56,172 nt of DNA from JBDKVA01 sp039679375 (GCA_039679375.1 JBDKVA010000166.1:1-56172), one strand, 5' to 3'; positions 24,196 to 33,616 are shown, counted from the first letter of the stretch. Numbers and translations are program-made. Notes: generated from the sequence alone by a model not told the origin.

Positions 24196-26532
24196 TCAGA
24201 TAATTTCCCTGAATTTTTTCGGCGGTATCCCTTCCAGCTTTTTAAATATACGCGTAAAAGTATTATAATCGCAGTAGCCTACTTTATGCGCCACCTCTTG
24301 TACGCTGTTATTTCCTTCCTTCAGCAATATCTTTGCCTTATTTATCCTGACTGCGCTGATATACTCCAGTATTCCCTCGCCGGTCTTGTCCTTAAACAGC
24401 TTTGAAAGATAAAAGGGAGCCATTTTAAAATATTCTCCGACCATTGATATGTTCAAATCCTGATTATCGTAATTATTCTCAATAAATCTCTTAATATCGT
24501 CATGAAGCTTGAACTGGCAGTTTTTCTTATCCGCCTCTATATGTTCGCACAGCTGCTGCAGAATGTTGAACAGCTCACTTTTCATTTCTTTTATTGTATG
24601 GCAGCGGAGCAGCCTCTGCACAGGGTTAATCTCTATAATTAAATGTTTGCCGTAAATGCCTTGTATTTCGCCGATAGCTTTTATCATGGTGCTTATCAGG
24701 TCAAACATGAGGCATCTGGCTATATCTACGGTTTCAATGCTATGTGGTTTGCTAAAGTTATTTTCAAAAATATTGTTTAAAACTGCAGACGCATTTTCCG
24801 CATCTCCGTCCTTTAGAAAATTAATCAGCTTCTGTTCCAATAATAACGGATAATATATGGCAGCATCCTCACTGTTCTCGCCATCAGCTTCTATATCCTT
24901 AAAACAAATAATCTCTCCGCTTCCGGAAACGATCCTGTATTCCATAGCTTCAAGAGATTCTTTATATGCCTCTGAAATCCCGTTTATATCCTTATGAATA
25001 TTGCTGATGGAAATCGTCATATATATTGAAAACTTCTCTTTAAGGAATTGCTGCGCTTCCGCTGCAATTCTTTTTAATTCCTGTTCTGTGCTTCCCTCTA
25101 CCTGCCCCTTTAAATTTACAATGCATACCTGCATATTATCCGTTTCAACGAGACAGCCGTAATGCTTCTGTCCTGCCAGTTCTTCCACCACATTGGCTAT
25201 GATGAACTGCAGCAGTTTAAATTTGCTTTCCGCATCCATTTCGTCATTATCGGCGAATAGCCCGCTGAAATCATCCAGGTAGAATAAAATAACAGCATAA
25301 TATCCGGAGTCAAAGCTAAGGCCGAACCTTGAATCAGCCTCATCTATAGAGAGCTTATTATTCAGTCTTCCTTTCAGCAATCCGCATAAAAAGCTTGACC
25401 GTACAACATTACTTTGCTGTTTGAGTTTAAGCCCGATTTTTTGCTTTTCATCAAAAGTGGCAGACAGGGTGTCCTGAATAAACCTGTATTCGTTTTCTCC
25501 CTTGCCAAATGTAATTTCCGCTTTGTTAGCAATAGATTTCACCAATGAATTTATGTGAAAATAATTCCGTTTCAGCAAAACATATGTTATAGTACCTCCA
25601 ATCAATAAGCATAAAGCAAAGCTAATCCATGTCAGATTTCTGATATACCTGGCTTTCTCCCAGAATACATCCGACTTGATCAGGGAAGCATATTTCCATC
25701 CTGTCACATTGGAAGTAATATAAGATATCTCTATACGGTCTTCTTTTTCAGCACTGCTAAGTACTCCCTTTGTTCCTGTCAGATTGCTGAAGCCAATTCC
25801 GGATGGCAGACCGTAATTATGCGTTGAAGCCACAATATTATCCTTATCATCAATAATCGATACTATTGTATCCCCTGTTAATGGAACATTTTCTATGCTT
25901 TCCAGAAGTTTTGCACCATTGATCTCAATTATTATAGCTATTCCCGAGTTAGTTACAGCACCGTCAAACCCGTTTCCTACAAATAAAACCGTACTCGAAG
26001 CCTCTCTATCCTCAAGGCTCCCGCCGCCGGATGTGAACCTTCCCACCCCGTCTTTCCCAATGTTTTCAACCCATTGATCATAACTTATGTCTTCCTCCCG
26101 CCACAAATAACCGTATAATGTTTTACTATCAGTAATTTCATTTTGGGATAGAACAATATCATTATTTTTATAGTAAATATATATATTGTTAATTATTTTG
26201 TTTACCAGAACATAAGTTTTTAGATTCTTGATGATATCATATGCTTCTATCCTGTCAGCACTGGAAATAGGCCGGTATAAATTAGAATAAGAAATGATCT
26301 TTTTATCGAAAGCAATATTCTGATATATCTGTTCTACCGAGATTAACGTATTATCTACGTTTTGTCCCAGCTGCATAAGAACTGATTCATTGGCACGGTT
26401 GATCTCTTCCCTGACTACGCCTGCAGTACCCATATAAATAATACCGCTGATCATTACAGGAACAAGTAATACTGTAATATAGGAAAACAACCATGTAAAA
26501 ATGACACTGTGGTTTTGTACTTTGCTTTTCAT
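24196..26532 (-). CDS. Membrane-anchored AraC-family regulator with extracellular sensor
   Basis: Regulator of 778 residues from ATG at 26532, where AGGAG lies 9 bases upstream; the frame extends further up to 26583 but without a ribosome binding site. TM1 is about 13-35, an extracellular Cache-like sensor about 40-285, TM2 about 285-310, then a cytoplasmic region with a degenerate GGDEF-like block and a C-terminal pair of AraC helix-turn-helix units (from about 675; MVGEYFKMAPFYLSKLFKDK and VAHKVGYCDYNTFTRIFKKL). Such proteins sense extracellular sugar directly and switch on the neighbouring CUT1 operon. It lies between the catabolic operon and the importer genes, and is the best candidate activator of the latter. 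Confidence 0.88.
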   Translation of the reverse strand: MKSKVQNHSVIFTWLFSYITVLLVPVMISGIIYMGTAGVVREEINRANESVLMQLGQNVDNTLISVEQIYQNIAFDKKIISYSNLYRPISSADRIEAYDIIKNLKTYVLVNKIINNIYIYYKNNDIVLSQNEITDSKTLYGYLWREEDISYDQWVENIGKDGVGRFTSGGGSLEDREASSTVLFVGNGFDGAVTNSGIAIIIEINGAKLLESIENVPLTGDTIVSIIDDKDNIVASTHNYGLPSGIGFSNLTGTKGVLSSAEKEDRIEISYITSNVTGWKYASLIKSDVFWEKARYIRNLTWISFALCLLIGGTITYVLLKRNYFHINSLVKSIANKAEITFGKGENEYRFIQDTLSATFDEKQKIGLKLKQQSNVVRSSFLCGLLKGRLNNKLSIDEADSRFGLSFDSGYYAVILFYLDDFSGLFADNDEMDAESKFKLLQFIIANVVEELAGQKHYGCLVETDNMQVCIVNLKGQVEGSTEQELKRIAAEAQQFLKEKFSIYMTISISNIHKDINGISEAYKESLEAMEYRIVSGSGEIICFKDIEADGENSEDAAIYYPLLLEQKLINFLKDGDAENASAVLNNIFENNFSKPHSIETVDIARCLMFDLISTMIKAIGEIQGIYGKHLIIEINPVQRLLRCHTIKEMKSELFNILQQLCEHIEADKKNCQFKLHDDIKRFIENNYDNQDLNISMVGEYFKMAPFYLSKLFKDKTGEGILEYISAVRINKAKILLKEGNNSVQEVAHKVGYCDYNTFTRIFKKLEGIPPKKFREII

Positions 26533-26636
26533 ATATTTACACTCCTGATTCACGATTCCTTTTGTACGAAAACGACGGTACATATAGCATACAAAGTGTA
26601 AAATTCAACATTTGTGCCCGCGCTTAGTATAAAAAG

Positions 26637-27578
26637 TCACGCGATTGCATCCAGCAATCCCTTTAAATATCCAATGGCAAAAATCCTGCCATTAGCCGTA
26701 TAGCCCGCATTCAGGTTATCTTCCCCCGCCATTGCCGGTACATGATCCACCCTTATAGGAACATTTACGCCACACTGCTTATAGAGTACTAATAACTTAT
26801 ACATATCAAGTTGTCCGTTATCATGAAATGTTTCATGAAAATCAAACTTATTACCAACTACATTTCTGAAATGCACAAAAAATATCTTCTCCGCAAAATG
26901 CGGTATGACCTTATACAAACCCTCGCCCATCATTTCATAAGTTGCCTGGCACATTGTAAGTCCTAATTTGTCTGATTTGGCAATGTTCATTGCCTTATCG
27001 ATGTTTTCTTTATTTATCATGATCCGTGAAACATCAGCAAGCTTATCAACAGGTGGGTCATCAGGATGCAAGGCCAAACTAATATTATACTTTTCTGCAT
27101 ACGGTATAACCGCATTAATAAAATATATATAGTTATACCAAAGCTGTTCACTGGTAATACAATCATTTGTCGGTATAAAATCATTTATATTAAAGCCTGT
27201 AACCAATGCACCGCCTCGCTCTTTAATATTTTTAGATGTTCTGAGCCAGCCTATATGCGCCATGAAATTAAAACAGATTATTCTTATATCCAATTTATTC
27301 ATAATCGGAAACATTTTTATAACCTTTTCAATGCTTTCATTACGTTTTTCATCACCTGTTTTAATATGGTCGTGTAAACGGTTTGGCATAGGCTCTATAA
27401 CAATCGGCTTTATTCCAAAGTCTGTAAACATTTTATATACTGCTTTCCAATGAGAATAATCTGCTACATCAAAAGCTTCTGTTTCAGGCAACCGTATAAC
27501 GCCATTTTCCACACCGCACTGTCTGGCATAATCCCATACTATATCCTTCTCACATAAAAAATAGTCGGTCAGAATCAT
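26637..27578 (-). CDS. uxuA: Mannonate dehydratase (UxuA family, short form)
   Basis: Predicted to dehydrate D-mannonate to 2-keto-3-deoxygluconate. The protein is 313 residues, shorter than the usual 350-390 of UxuA, mostly by a reduced N-terminus. Metal-ligand positions known for the family are all present: His171 (LALHPDDPP), Cys210 (LGLTMCQAT), His236 (FVHFRNV) and Asp278 (IRVDHVP), together with the FHDNGQLDM segment. It overlaps the SDR gene by an ATGA junction (27575-27578) and so is translationally coupled to it. It is the last gene of the five-gene operon that starts with the GH38-like enzyme. A related xylose-isomerase-like TIM-barrel activity cannot be excluded. Confidence 0.82.
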   Translation of the reverse strand: MILTDYFLCEKDIVWDYARQCGVENGVIRLPETEAFDVADYSHWKAVYKMFTDFGIKPIVIEPMPNRLHDHIKTGDEKRNESIEKVIKMFPIMNKLDIRIICFNFMAHIGWLRTSKNIKERGGALVTGFNINDFIPTNDCITSEQLWYNYIYFINAVIPYAEKYNISLALHPDDPPVDKLADVSRIMINKENIDKAMNIAKSDKLGLTMCQATYEMMGEGLYKVIPHFAEKIFFVHFRNVVGNKFDFHETFHDNGQLDMYKLLVLYKQCGVNVPIRVDHVPAMAGEDNLNAGYTANGRIFAIGYLKGLLDAIA

Positions 27579-28336
27579 TCTACACTCATGCCTCCGTCAA
27601 CAAATATATTTTGTCCCGTAATATATCTGCCCTCCTCCGAGCATAGTAATTTGACAATGCCTACACAGTCTATAGGTTCGCCGCAAAAATGAACCGGTAT
27701 TTTGTTCAAAACCATATTTTTATATTCTTTATTAGTTAAAGCATCGGCATTCCTATCTGTAGATATAACACCCGGTGCAACGGAATTTACTGTAACGCCT
27801 GTGTCTGCAAGTTGAAGCGACATGAATTTTGCCATATGTGTAAGCGCCGCTTTGGATGATGAATAAATAAGCATATCAGGGTGCGGTTTTGCCTCCTGGA
27901 CACTTCCTACCGTTACAATTCTGCCCCAACCGTTTTCCGCCATTTTCGGCGCGTATTTCTGAATTAACAGCAGGGCCGAACGAAAATTGCAGTTCATCTG
28001 ATTATCATATTCCTGTAATGTTATTTTGTCCCATCTGTTTCTGTACTGTATAGAAGCGTTCAGCACTAAAATATCAACAGCCGGAACTATTTCAGCTACC
28101 TTATCAGCACAGTTTTTATCTCCTATATCAGCTTTTACAAGATAACATTTTCTGCCTGTTTCCTCAACTTCCATTTGTACTTCTTTTGCTTTTTCTTCAT
28201 TCTTTGTATAATTAACTGCAATATCCGCGCCGCATTTTGCAAGTCCGATTGCAATTGCTCTGCCTATCCCCCTGCTTGCACCTGTTATAAGCGCCGTTTT
28301 ACCAAGCATGTCATTCAAATAAATACCCCATTTCAC
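27575..28336 (-). CDS. Short-chain dehydrogenase/reductase
   Basis: NAD(P)-dependent oxidoreductase, about 244-253 residues. Rossmann motif TGASRGIGRAIA, NAS motif (LVLNASIQ), catalytic Ser (GSVQE), YSSSKAA (Tyr-x3-Lys) and the C-terminal GQNIFVDGGMSVE are intact. The longer start is GTG at 28336 with GGAG 12 bases upstream; ATG at 28309 begins nearer the usual SDR start. Position between a sugar lactonase and a mannonate dehydratase suggests either an aldose 1-dehydrogenase (for example mannose to mannonolactone) or a fructuronate reductase like B. subtilis YjmF. Sequence alone does not decide between them. Confidence 0.9.
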   Translation of the reverse strand: MKWGIYLNDMLGKTALITGASRGIGRAIAIGLAKCGADIAVNYTKNEEKAKEVQMEVEETGRKCYLVKADIGDKNCADKVAEIVPAVDILVLNASIQYRNRWDKITLQEYDNQMNCNFRSALLLIQKYAPKMAENGWGRIVTVGSVQEAKPHPDMLIYSSSKAALTHMAKFMSLQLADTGVTVNSVAPGVISTDRNADALTNKEYKNMVLNKIPVHFCGEPIDCVGIVKLLCSEEGRYITGQNIFVDGGMSVE

Positions 28337-28358
28337 AGTTTTCTACAACTCCATATAT

Positions 28359-29327
28359 TCAAACAACGCAAAGTGCCTTATCAAGCTTTATTTCATCTGC
28401 CATATCACGCATTTTCCCGTTTTCCATTTTGAACACTGTAACGGTATTTGAATTTTCATTTGCTGATATCAAATAATCTCCGATAATATTAAAATCTCTG
28501 GGAGAATCACCTTTGCAACTTTCTATGGCGATACTCATCAACTCGCCTTTTACAATTTCAAAGCAAGCTATGGAGTTATGCCCTCTGTTTGAAACATACA
28601 GATATTTTCCGTCATCGGATATTCTGATTGCGGCAGCCGCGCTATCACCACAAAAGCCGGCAGGCAACGTAGAATATGTATTCATTATTTCAAGTCTGCC
28701 TCCATCATACAAAAAGGCTGAAACGCTTGATTTAAGTTCGTTAGCGCAAAAAACATACCTATTGTCTTTCGAAAATATCAAATGCCTTGCGCCGTGACCT
28801 TTTGGCACACTGACCTCATAAACCTGATCCAGATTTTTTGAGTATGTAATGATTTTATCCATGCCTAAATCAACAACAAGAATATAGCCGTCAGGTGCCG
28901 CACATATATAATGTGCATGCGGTTCCGCCTGTCTTGACGGATGAATACTTTTTCCCATATGCGTCACCACTTTATCGGGCATTTTCACAACGTTTCCTGA
29001 CAAATAATTTACACAGTATACTTGCCCGTTTTCAACAGCCAGATGACATGCAACAATGCCATGGGTTGTCAGTATCTCACTGCTATTTATTAAATTGCCA
29101 TATTCATCAATATCAAATGTAACCAAACCGCTTTCATTTGAATTTTCAAAGGGCTGCCTTAGAAGCACATACATTTTATTATTTTCAACAGCAAGATACA
29201 TAGGTCTGTCTAAATCTGTCTTTTCAGCAAATGCAAGCTTCCCATGCTTATTTATCAAATATCGGTAAATTCCTCCGTTTTTGTCACATGAAGCTATATA
29301 AATGCTATAGGGCTGTTTGGGTATCAT
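28359..29327 (-). CDS. Beta-propeller sugar lactonase (6-phosphogluconolactonase-like)
   Basis: Cytoplasmic seven-bladed propeller of the lactonase/YkgB family, 322 residues from ATG at 29327. The family hydrolyses sugar 1,5- or 1,4-lactones to aldonates. Typical features are the GHGARHLIFSKDNRYVFCAN block, the following ISDDGKYLYVSNRGHNSI blade and SANENSNTVTVF near the end. The start region overlaps the 3' end of the RraA-like gene by 23 bases, so translation is coupled. A lactonase has no role in the classical glucuronate route but is exactly what an oxidative aldose pathway needs, which is why it matters for interpreting this operon. Confidence 0.85.
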   Translation of the reverse strand: MIPKQPYSIYIASCDKNGGIYRYLINKHGKLAFAEKTDLDRPMYLAVENNKMYVLLRQPFENSNESGLVTFDIDEYGNLINSSEILTTHGIVACHLAVENGQVYCVNYLSGNVVKMPDKVVTHMGKSIHPSRQAEPHAHYICAAPDGYILVVDLGMDKIITYSKNLDQVYEVSVPKGHGARHLIFSKDNRYVFCANELKSSVSAFLYDGGRLEIMNTYSTLPAGFCGDSAAAAIRISDDGKYLYVSNRGHNSIACFEIVKGELMSIAIESCKGDSPRDFNIIGDYLISANENSNTVTVFKMENGKMRDMADEIKLDKALCVV

Positions 29328-30207
29328 GCGGATCACCATTCCTCGCCAGATCATATTCCAACGACCAGTCTAGATCACGATATTCTTCACCGCGAGAGTC
29401 TTTCTTGATGAAATCCATAAGCATATCAAGCATTTCCTCTGTCCATGTATTCCTGTCAATTTGTGCGGTTGTGAATTTGTTTTGCGTTATCATTTCAAAA
29501 CCAAAGATGTCCTTTACCTGCGTTTTTGAAGCACCATCAACCACCTCCGCAGCCAAATGCGAGGGAATAAACAGCACACCGCCGCCGCTGCCGAAAACAA
29601 CATCGCCGGGCAGGCATACCGCATTACCGATTCTTGTTGGAGTATTAAAGCCCTTCATAACAAAATCCCGAATTGGCGTCGGATCAATTCCACGGTAATA
29701 TACCTGCACTCCTTCAATCTTTTTCATCTGCTCGGTATCGCGGATACCGCCCCAAATAACTCCTCCGCCCGTCCTGGTTTTAGTCTTTATGGCAGTAGTC
29801 AGGTTTCCTCCTATAAATGTACCTTTATATATTTTGTCATACATGTCGGCAACAACAACGTCCCCCTCAACAAGACTGTCTATAACCCACTGATTGTAGT
29901 TTCCTTTTCTCCCCTCTTTCATCCCTGTATTAAACATCGTTTCGTGCAAATCAGGTCTGGAGGGACAAAATTCACAGGTCACTGCTCTGCCTATCAGCTT
30001 TCTTCCATCATCATGCAGTATTTTCAGCCTGCCCTCAAACTGGCTCTCATAGCCCTTTACAAATATAGGTTTCCAGACCTCCTCAAGAGTTAAACCATGT
30101 AATGCTTTTAAATATTTATCGGCTACCTTAGGCCTGCCGTCAGGAAAGCGTTCACCCTTCCACTGCGGTGTTAAAGCTATTATTTCTTCTCTGTCATTAA
30201 AATTCAT
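29305..30207 (-). CDS. RraA/HMG-aldolase family protein
   Basis: Protein of 300 residues, longer than RraA (about 160), with the family core at about 75-225: GDVVVADMYDKIYKG, GGVIWGGIRDTEQM with the substrate/metal residues Arg156 and Asp157, then CLPGDVVFGSGGGVLFIP. Members with the RD motif are metal-dependent pyruvate-type aldolases or oxaloacetate decarboxylases (4-hydroxy-4-methyl-2-oxoglutarate aldolase). In this operon a cleavage of a 2-keto-3-deoxy sugar acid would fit. The start overlaps the GH38-like stop by ATGA (30204-30207). The role of the extra N- and C-terminal parts is not known. Confidence 0.85.
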   Translation of the reverse strand: MNFNDREEIIALTPQWKGERFPDGRPKVADKYLKALHGLTLEEVWKPIFVKGYESQFEGRLKILHDDGRKLIGRAVTCEFCPSRPDLHETMFNTGMKEGRKGNYNQWVIDSLVEGDVVVADMYDKIYKGTFIGGNLTTAIKTKTRTGGGVIWGGIRDTEQMKKIEGVQVYYRGIDPTPIRDFVMKGFNTPTRIGNAVCLPGDVVFGSGGGVLFIPSHLAAEVVDGASKTQVKDIFGFEMITQNKFTTAQIDRNTWTEEMLDMLMDFIKKDSRGEEYRDLDWSLEYDLARNGDPHDTQTAL

Positions 30208-33200
30208 TTCAGTTTTCCTTCCTGTATTTCTTTTATTTCGTATGAGTGCGTTCCGTATTCGCCCGTCATGTAAAACTGAACTTTAAACGGCTGATTTTCC
30301 ACTTCGGCTATGACTTTGCCATCTGAATATACCGCATACCCATTTGATTTTTTATAGTCATATTTCTCCCAGCAGACGACATTTTGCCTGTTATGCGCCT
30401 TATAGACAAATACATTTTTTATCTGAGCCGTATCCTCTTTTTCGTCTGCCATATCAAATCCGTTTTCAGGCATGATTAGTATTGTGGCGTAAGAAAATTT
30501 GCCTATTTCAAATGTAATTTTACTGCCGCATAGCTGGGGTTCCTTTTGCATTGGTTCTTCAATAATATTTGTGTATACCGCAGATTTAACGTCAAATGGT
30601 AAATTTATTACCGCTTTTCTGCCTTCTCCTCCGGTTTCCACAAATCTTGCTATGATACCGTCCCCGTTTTCCGACTTCTTAAATGCAGTCATACGGATAT
30701 TTTCGCCATCCAGTTTTAAGTAACTGCGCTCCTTTGCATAACCCATTTTTATAATAGGAGGGTACATAAACTCAATACTTTTCCCAGGTAAGGTATCCTG
30801 CCACTTACCCTCATACGGCAGTATCATCAGGTTAAATTCTCCAAAGCAGTTTTCTTTTTCGGCAAAACTGAGCTGATTGGAACGGTTGGAAGCCGCATAC
30901 AAATATATATTTGAGTTTTTAGCAAGGAATTCGTTTGATAATTTATTGTAGTGGATACCTCCAAGATGAAATACAGGCATTTCTCTTGTAAAAAGTCCAA
31001 CTCCCTGTGTTTGGTTTTCAACAGCAACCCAGTTTTGCGTTACAACAAAATCCCGCGGATGAAGCGGTATTCTGTCTTTTGTTTCATTAACCACGCCTCC
31101 CGCAAGTTCTGTTATGAATTGATAGCCACTCATTTTAAGCGGAAAACAATAAAAAATATTTTTTCTGTATCTGTCGCTATTATCGCCAATAAGAGTCGTT
31201 GCGTCTTTAAATTTTAAATTTACATCAATCTTTTCGTCATGTTTATAGAATGTTATTACTGAACAGAGAATTGCGCAAGACTCCGGTTCATAGCCATTTC
31301 TTATAATTGACACGGCAAGAGGCCCGTTTACGATTGTCACTTCATTAGTCTCTTGAAGATTATATGTAAGTATATCGGATTGTTTACTTTCTGCCGTGAT
31401 GTAAATGTAATCTCCAAGTGAATACTCACATGTGTTATCAACGAGTTCCCTGCTTGAAGCTTTTTTTATGATACTGCTAATTTTACCGCTTTCTTTTTCG
31501 AACTTAACAAGGTATATACCCGTATCAATAACATCATCGATAATCTTTGCAAATCCGTTTTCTTCAAATTTGCATTCCTCAACGGCAAATGATTTTATAC
31601 CATATGACGGAAGGCTTATAGGTTCTGTCAATATGCTGCCGTCGTACATTCTCTGACATACCATGTTAACGGGCGTTCTATTTATACCATCTATTCTCAG
31701 CATAACTCTTTTATCTTCAGGTATTGGGTTGAGTACGGCAATATGTGAATTTTCTTTATCACAGAGCCTTTCAGATATAATGCTTTCAATATTATTTAAT
31801 GCAACCAGGGCACTTTGTTCTTTAACAAAGCAATGATTAAATCTGTGCATTTCTATAGGCACTTTAATGGATGTTGCCCAACAATGCTCATCAAATTCAT
31901 ACATGCGCCATAAGCTTTCAGAAAGCCTTTTTCTGGGGAATTCCGATGTGCTGCTGTCAAAATATTTAAGCGTTGACAAGCTTTCCGCCACACTGAAAAG
32001 CCCTTCCGCTTTACGTTTTATACCGAAATATCCCGGTGAAATAACCGCAAAATCTGACCATTGATCGGTTAAATCGCCTGCATATACCGGTAAGGTTTCT
32101 CCAAAATTTTTCTCAATATATTCAAGGCATAATGACGGCGTTCCCAGGCTGAACTTTGGGTACGCCCACTTTTCATTCAACACGTCGCATGCGACCTTTA
32201 GCATCATTAGCGGCTTTTCGCGATCCATATAATATGCTATTGGTAAAAGATCAAAACTAACATCGCCAAGGTCATTAACTATCTCATCAATCAAATCTTC
32301 TGTTTTTGCAATGTGTTCCGCATCAAGAAGCTGTTTGCAAATTTCATACTTTTCCTTCGGATCAGCCTTATCGGCATCAGGGTACCCTTGATGTTGAGCT
32401 ATCGGGCAATGCAGGATATCTGATTCCAAAAGCTTGCCATGCCTGTATCCGCGCTGCCGCCATAAAAGCACCCTGTCTTTTCCATTTGGCGCTACCCACC
32501 AAAAACATTGCGGAACGTTGGGATCATCGGTTGCCAATCTGAAAAGGACGTTCGGCAAAATCATAACGTATTTTACTCCGGCATTTACGTATGCGCCCAC
32601 TGCCGACCAGCTCATGCCCGAAATATCTGCAAAAACCGCAGATCTGGGATCTATTCCCCATCTTTTTTTTGCATATATTCCTGAATAGTATGTACTCCGC
32701 GGCAGCTGCTCGTATCCGTGCCAATGGGTATGTACTCCGCTGACAGGGAAGCTTAATTCCATATTTCCGCTGTCAAAGTATTTTTTTAGACGTTTATGTT
32801 CTTCTTCACCTTCATAATCCTCAATTCCTTTAAGCCACCAATAATGCTCCAGCGTATATTTAAAATCGTGATACTTATCCATAAAGTCCAGCGCTATATC
32901 GCTGATTCTTGAGCAACCTTTCGCAAGGCGGTTTGCGTAGTCTTCGTAGCCTATATCTTCATGCGATGAATTTATAAATGATATTCTCCACTTTTTAACA
33001 GGCCGTATTATGCAGGTAAACAGGGTCATCCTTCCATCCGGGAGCTTTAGAGCCGCTATCATATTTTCATCTTTTTCGACATTCGGTATAAATGCTTCAA
33101 CTCTTTTTGACATCACTTTTACATCATTAACCTCAAAGCTTCTGCCTGATAAATTAATTGTACTGCCACTTATGAATTCATCAAGTTCAATCCATATCCG

Positions 33201-33254
33201 ATTAGTATTGTCATTTGTTATAAAATATGTTTGCGTAATTTTCATTATTTTCAT
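30204..33254 (-). CDS. GH38-like alpha-mannosidase
   Basis: Cytoplasmic enzyme of 1016 residues, no signal peptide. The N-terminal part has an accessory region, then the GH38-type catalytic domain from about 90: zinc ligands in SSHEDIGYED (His98, Asp100) and the probable nucleophile and zinc ligand Asp210 in FADISGMSW. EHYWWLKGIEDY and GVHTHWHGYEQLP are consistent with this. The rest is beta-sandwich, as in GH38. It resembles the divergent GH38-like (DUF5054-type) group more than classical alpha-mannosidases, so linkage specificity is uncertain. AGGAG lies 9 bases before ATG. It heads a five-gene coupled operon, with the 96-base element copy B beginning 19 bases upstream of the start codon. 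Confidence 0.8.
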   Translation of the reverse strand: MKIMKITQTYFITNDNTNRIWIELDEFISGSTINLSGRSFEVNDVKVMSKRVEAFIPNVEKDENMIAALKLPDGRMTLFTCIIRPVKKWRISFINSSHEDIGYEDYANRLAKGCSRISDIALDFMDKYHDFKYTLEHYWWLKGIEDYEGEEEHKRLKKYFDSGNMELSFPVSGVHTHWHGYEQLPRSTYYSGIYAKKRWGIDPRSAVFADISGMSWSAVGAYVNAGVKYVMILPNVLFRLATDDPNVPQCFWWVAPNGKDRVLLWRQRGYRHGKLLESDILHCPIAQHQGYPDADKADPKEKYEICKQLLDAEHIAKTEDLIDEIVNDLGDVSFDLLPIAYYMDREKPLMMLKVACDVLNEKWAYPKFSLGTPSLCLEYIEKNFGETLPVYAGDLTDQWSDFAVISPGYFGIKRKAEGLFSVAESLSTLKYFDSSTSEFPRKRLSESLWRMYEFDEHCWATSIKVPIEMHRFNHCFVKEQSALVALNNIESIISERLCDKENSHIAVLNPIPEDKRVMLRIDGINRTPVNMVCQRMYDGSILTEPISLPSYGIKSFAVEECKFEENGFAKIIDDVIDTGIYLVKFEKESGKISSIIKKASSRELVDNTCEYSLGDYIYITAESKQSDILTYNLQETNEVTIVNGPLAVSIIRNGYEPESCAILCSVITFYKHDEKIDVNLKFKDATTLIGDNSDRYRKNIFYCFPLKMSGYQFITELAGGVVNETKDRIPLHPRDFVVTQNWVAVENQTQGVGLFTREMPVFHLGGIHYNKLSNEFLAKNSNIYLYAASNRSNQLSFAEKENCFGEFNLMILPYEGKWQDTLPGKSIEFMYPPIIKMGYAKERSYLKLDGENIRMTAFKKSENGDGIIARFVETGGEGRKAVINLPFDVKSAVYTNIIEEPMQKEPQLCGSKITFEIGKFSYATILIMPENGFDMADEKEDTAQIKNVFVYKAHNRQNVVCWEKYDYKKSNGYAVYSDGKVIAEVENQPFKVQFYMTGEYGTHSYEIKEIQEGKLK

Positions 33255-33273
33255 GCCATTTTCTCCTGAAACA

Positions 33274-33369
33274 TATTGAATGAACTAATTTTCTTTACGA
33301 ATGGCTGCACAAACAGCAGTGATTCTATGATGTTTGCGAAGACAGGCGTTTAGAAAATTTCATTCAATT
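33274..33369 (+). repeat. 96-base inverted-repeat element, copy B
   Basis: Same length and sequence type as copy A at 2461-2556. Termini are TATTGAATGAA (33274-33284) and TTCATTCAATT (33359-33369), one base off perfect. The shared internal block AAACAGCAGTGATTCTATGA is identical in both. It lies in the leader of the GH38-like operon; relative to the downstream gene it is in the opposite orientation to copy A. Confidence 0.75.
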
Positions 33370-33419
33370 AATATAGAATGCTTCGTTTATTTTGTCTATT
33401 GAATAATACCGAATCCTAT

Positions 33420-33436
33420 ATTCATTATCAATGAAT
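33420..33436. promoter_or_regulatory. Candidate operator upstream of the GH38-like operon
   Basis: Perfect inverted repeat ATTCATT-ATC-AATGAAT in the 362-base gap between the IclR gene and the GH38-like gene. IclR proteins bind palindromes of about this size. A link to the IclR regulator immediately upstream is inferred from position only. The rest of this gap holds the 96-base element, a terminator and otherwise AT-rich DNA without a gene. Confidence 0.4.
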
Positions 33437-33532
33437 ATTGTTCATTAATCATTATATCCATATTCTATACAAAAGACAATAGTGAATTGAATATTTATAA
33501 ATTCCTATGTTTTAAAATAAAGACATGACAAA

Positions 33533-33564
33533 AATAACTCCCATCTTTCAGCATGAGAGTTATT
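33533..33564 (-). terminator. Rho-independent terminator of the IclR gene
   Basis: On the minus strand AATAACTCTCAT pairs with ATGGGAGTTATT (one mismatch) around an 8-base loop and runs directly into TTTTTGTC. It lies about 50 bases after the IclR stop codon, separating that gene from the catabolic operon. Confidence 0.85.
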
Positions 33565-33616
33565 AAATGATAATGTGAATGTGAATGTGAATTTTAAACG
33601 CCTGCTTTATCAAGCA

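Noticed and set aside
33573..33592. Short tandem GTGAAT repeat
   Set aside because: Only three units in AT-rich DNA; too short to support a function.
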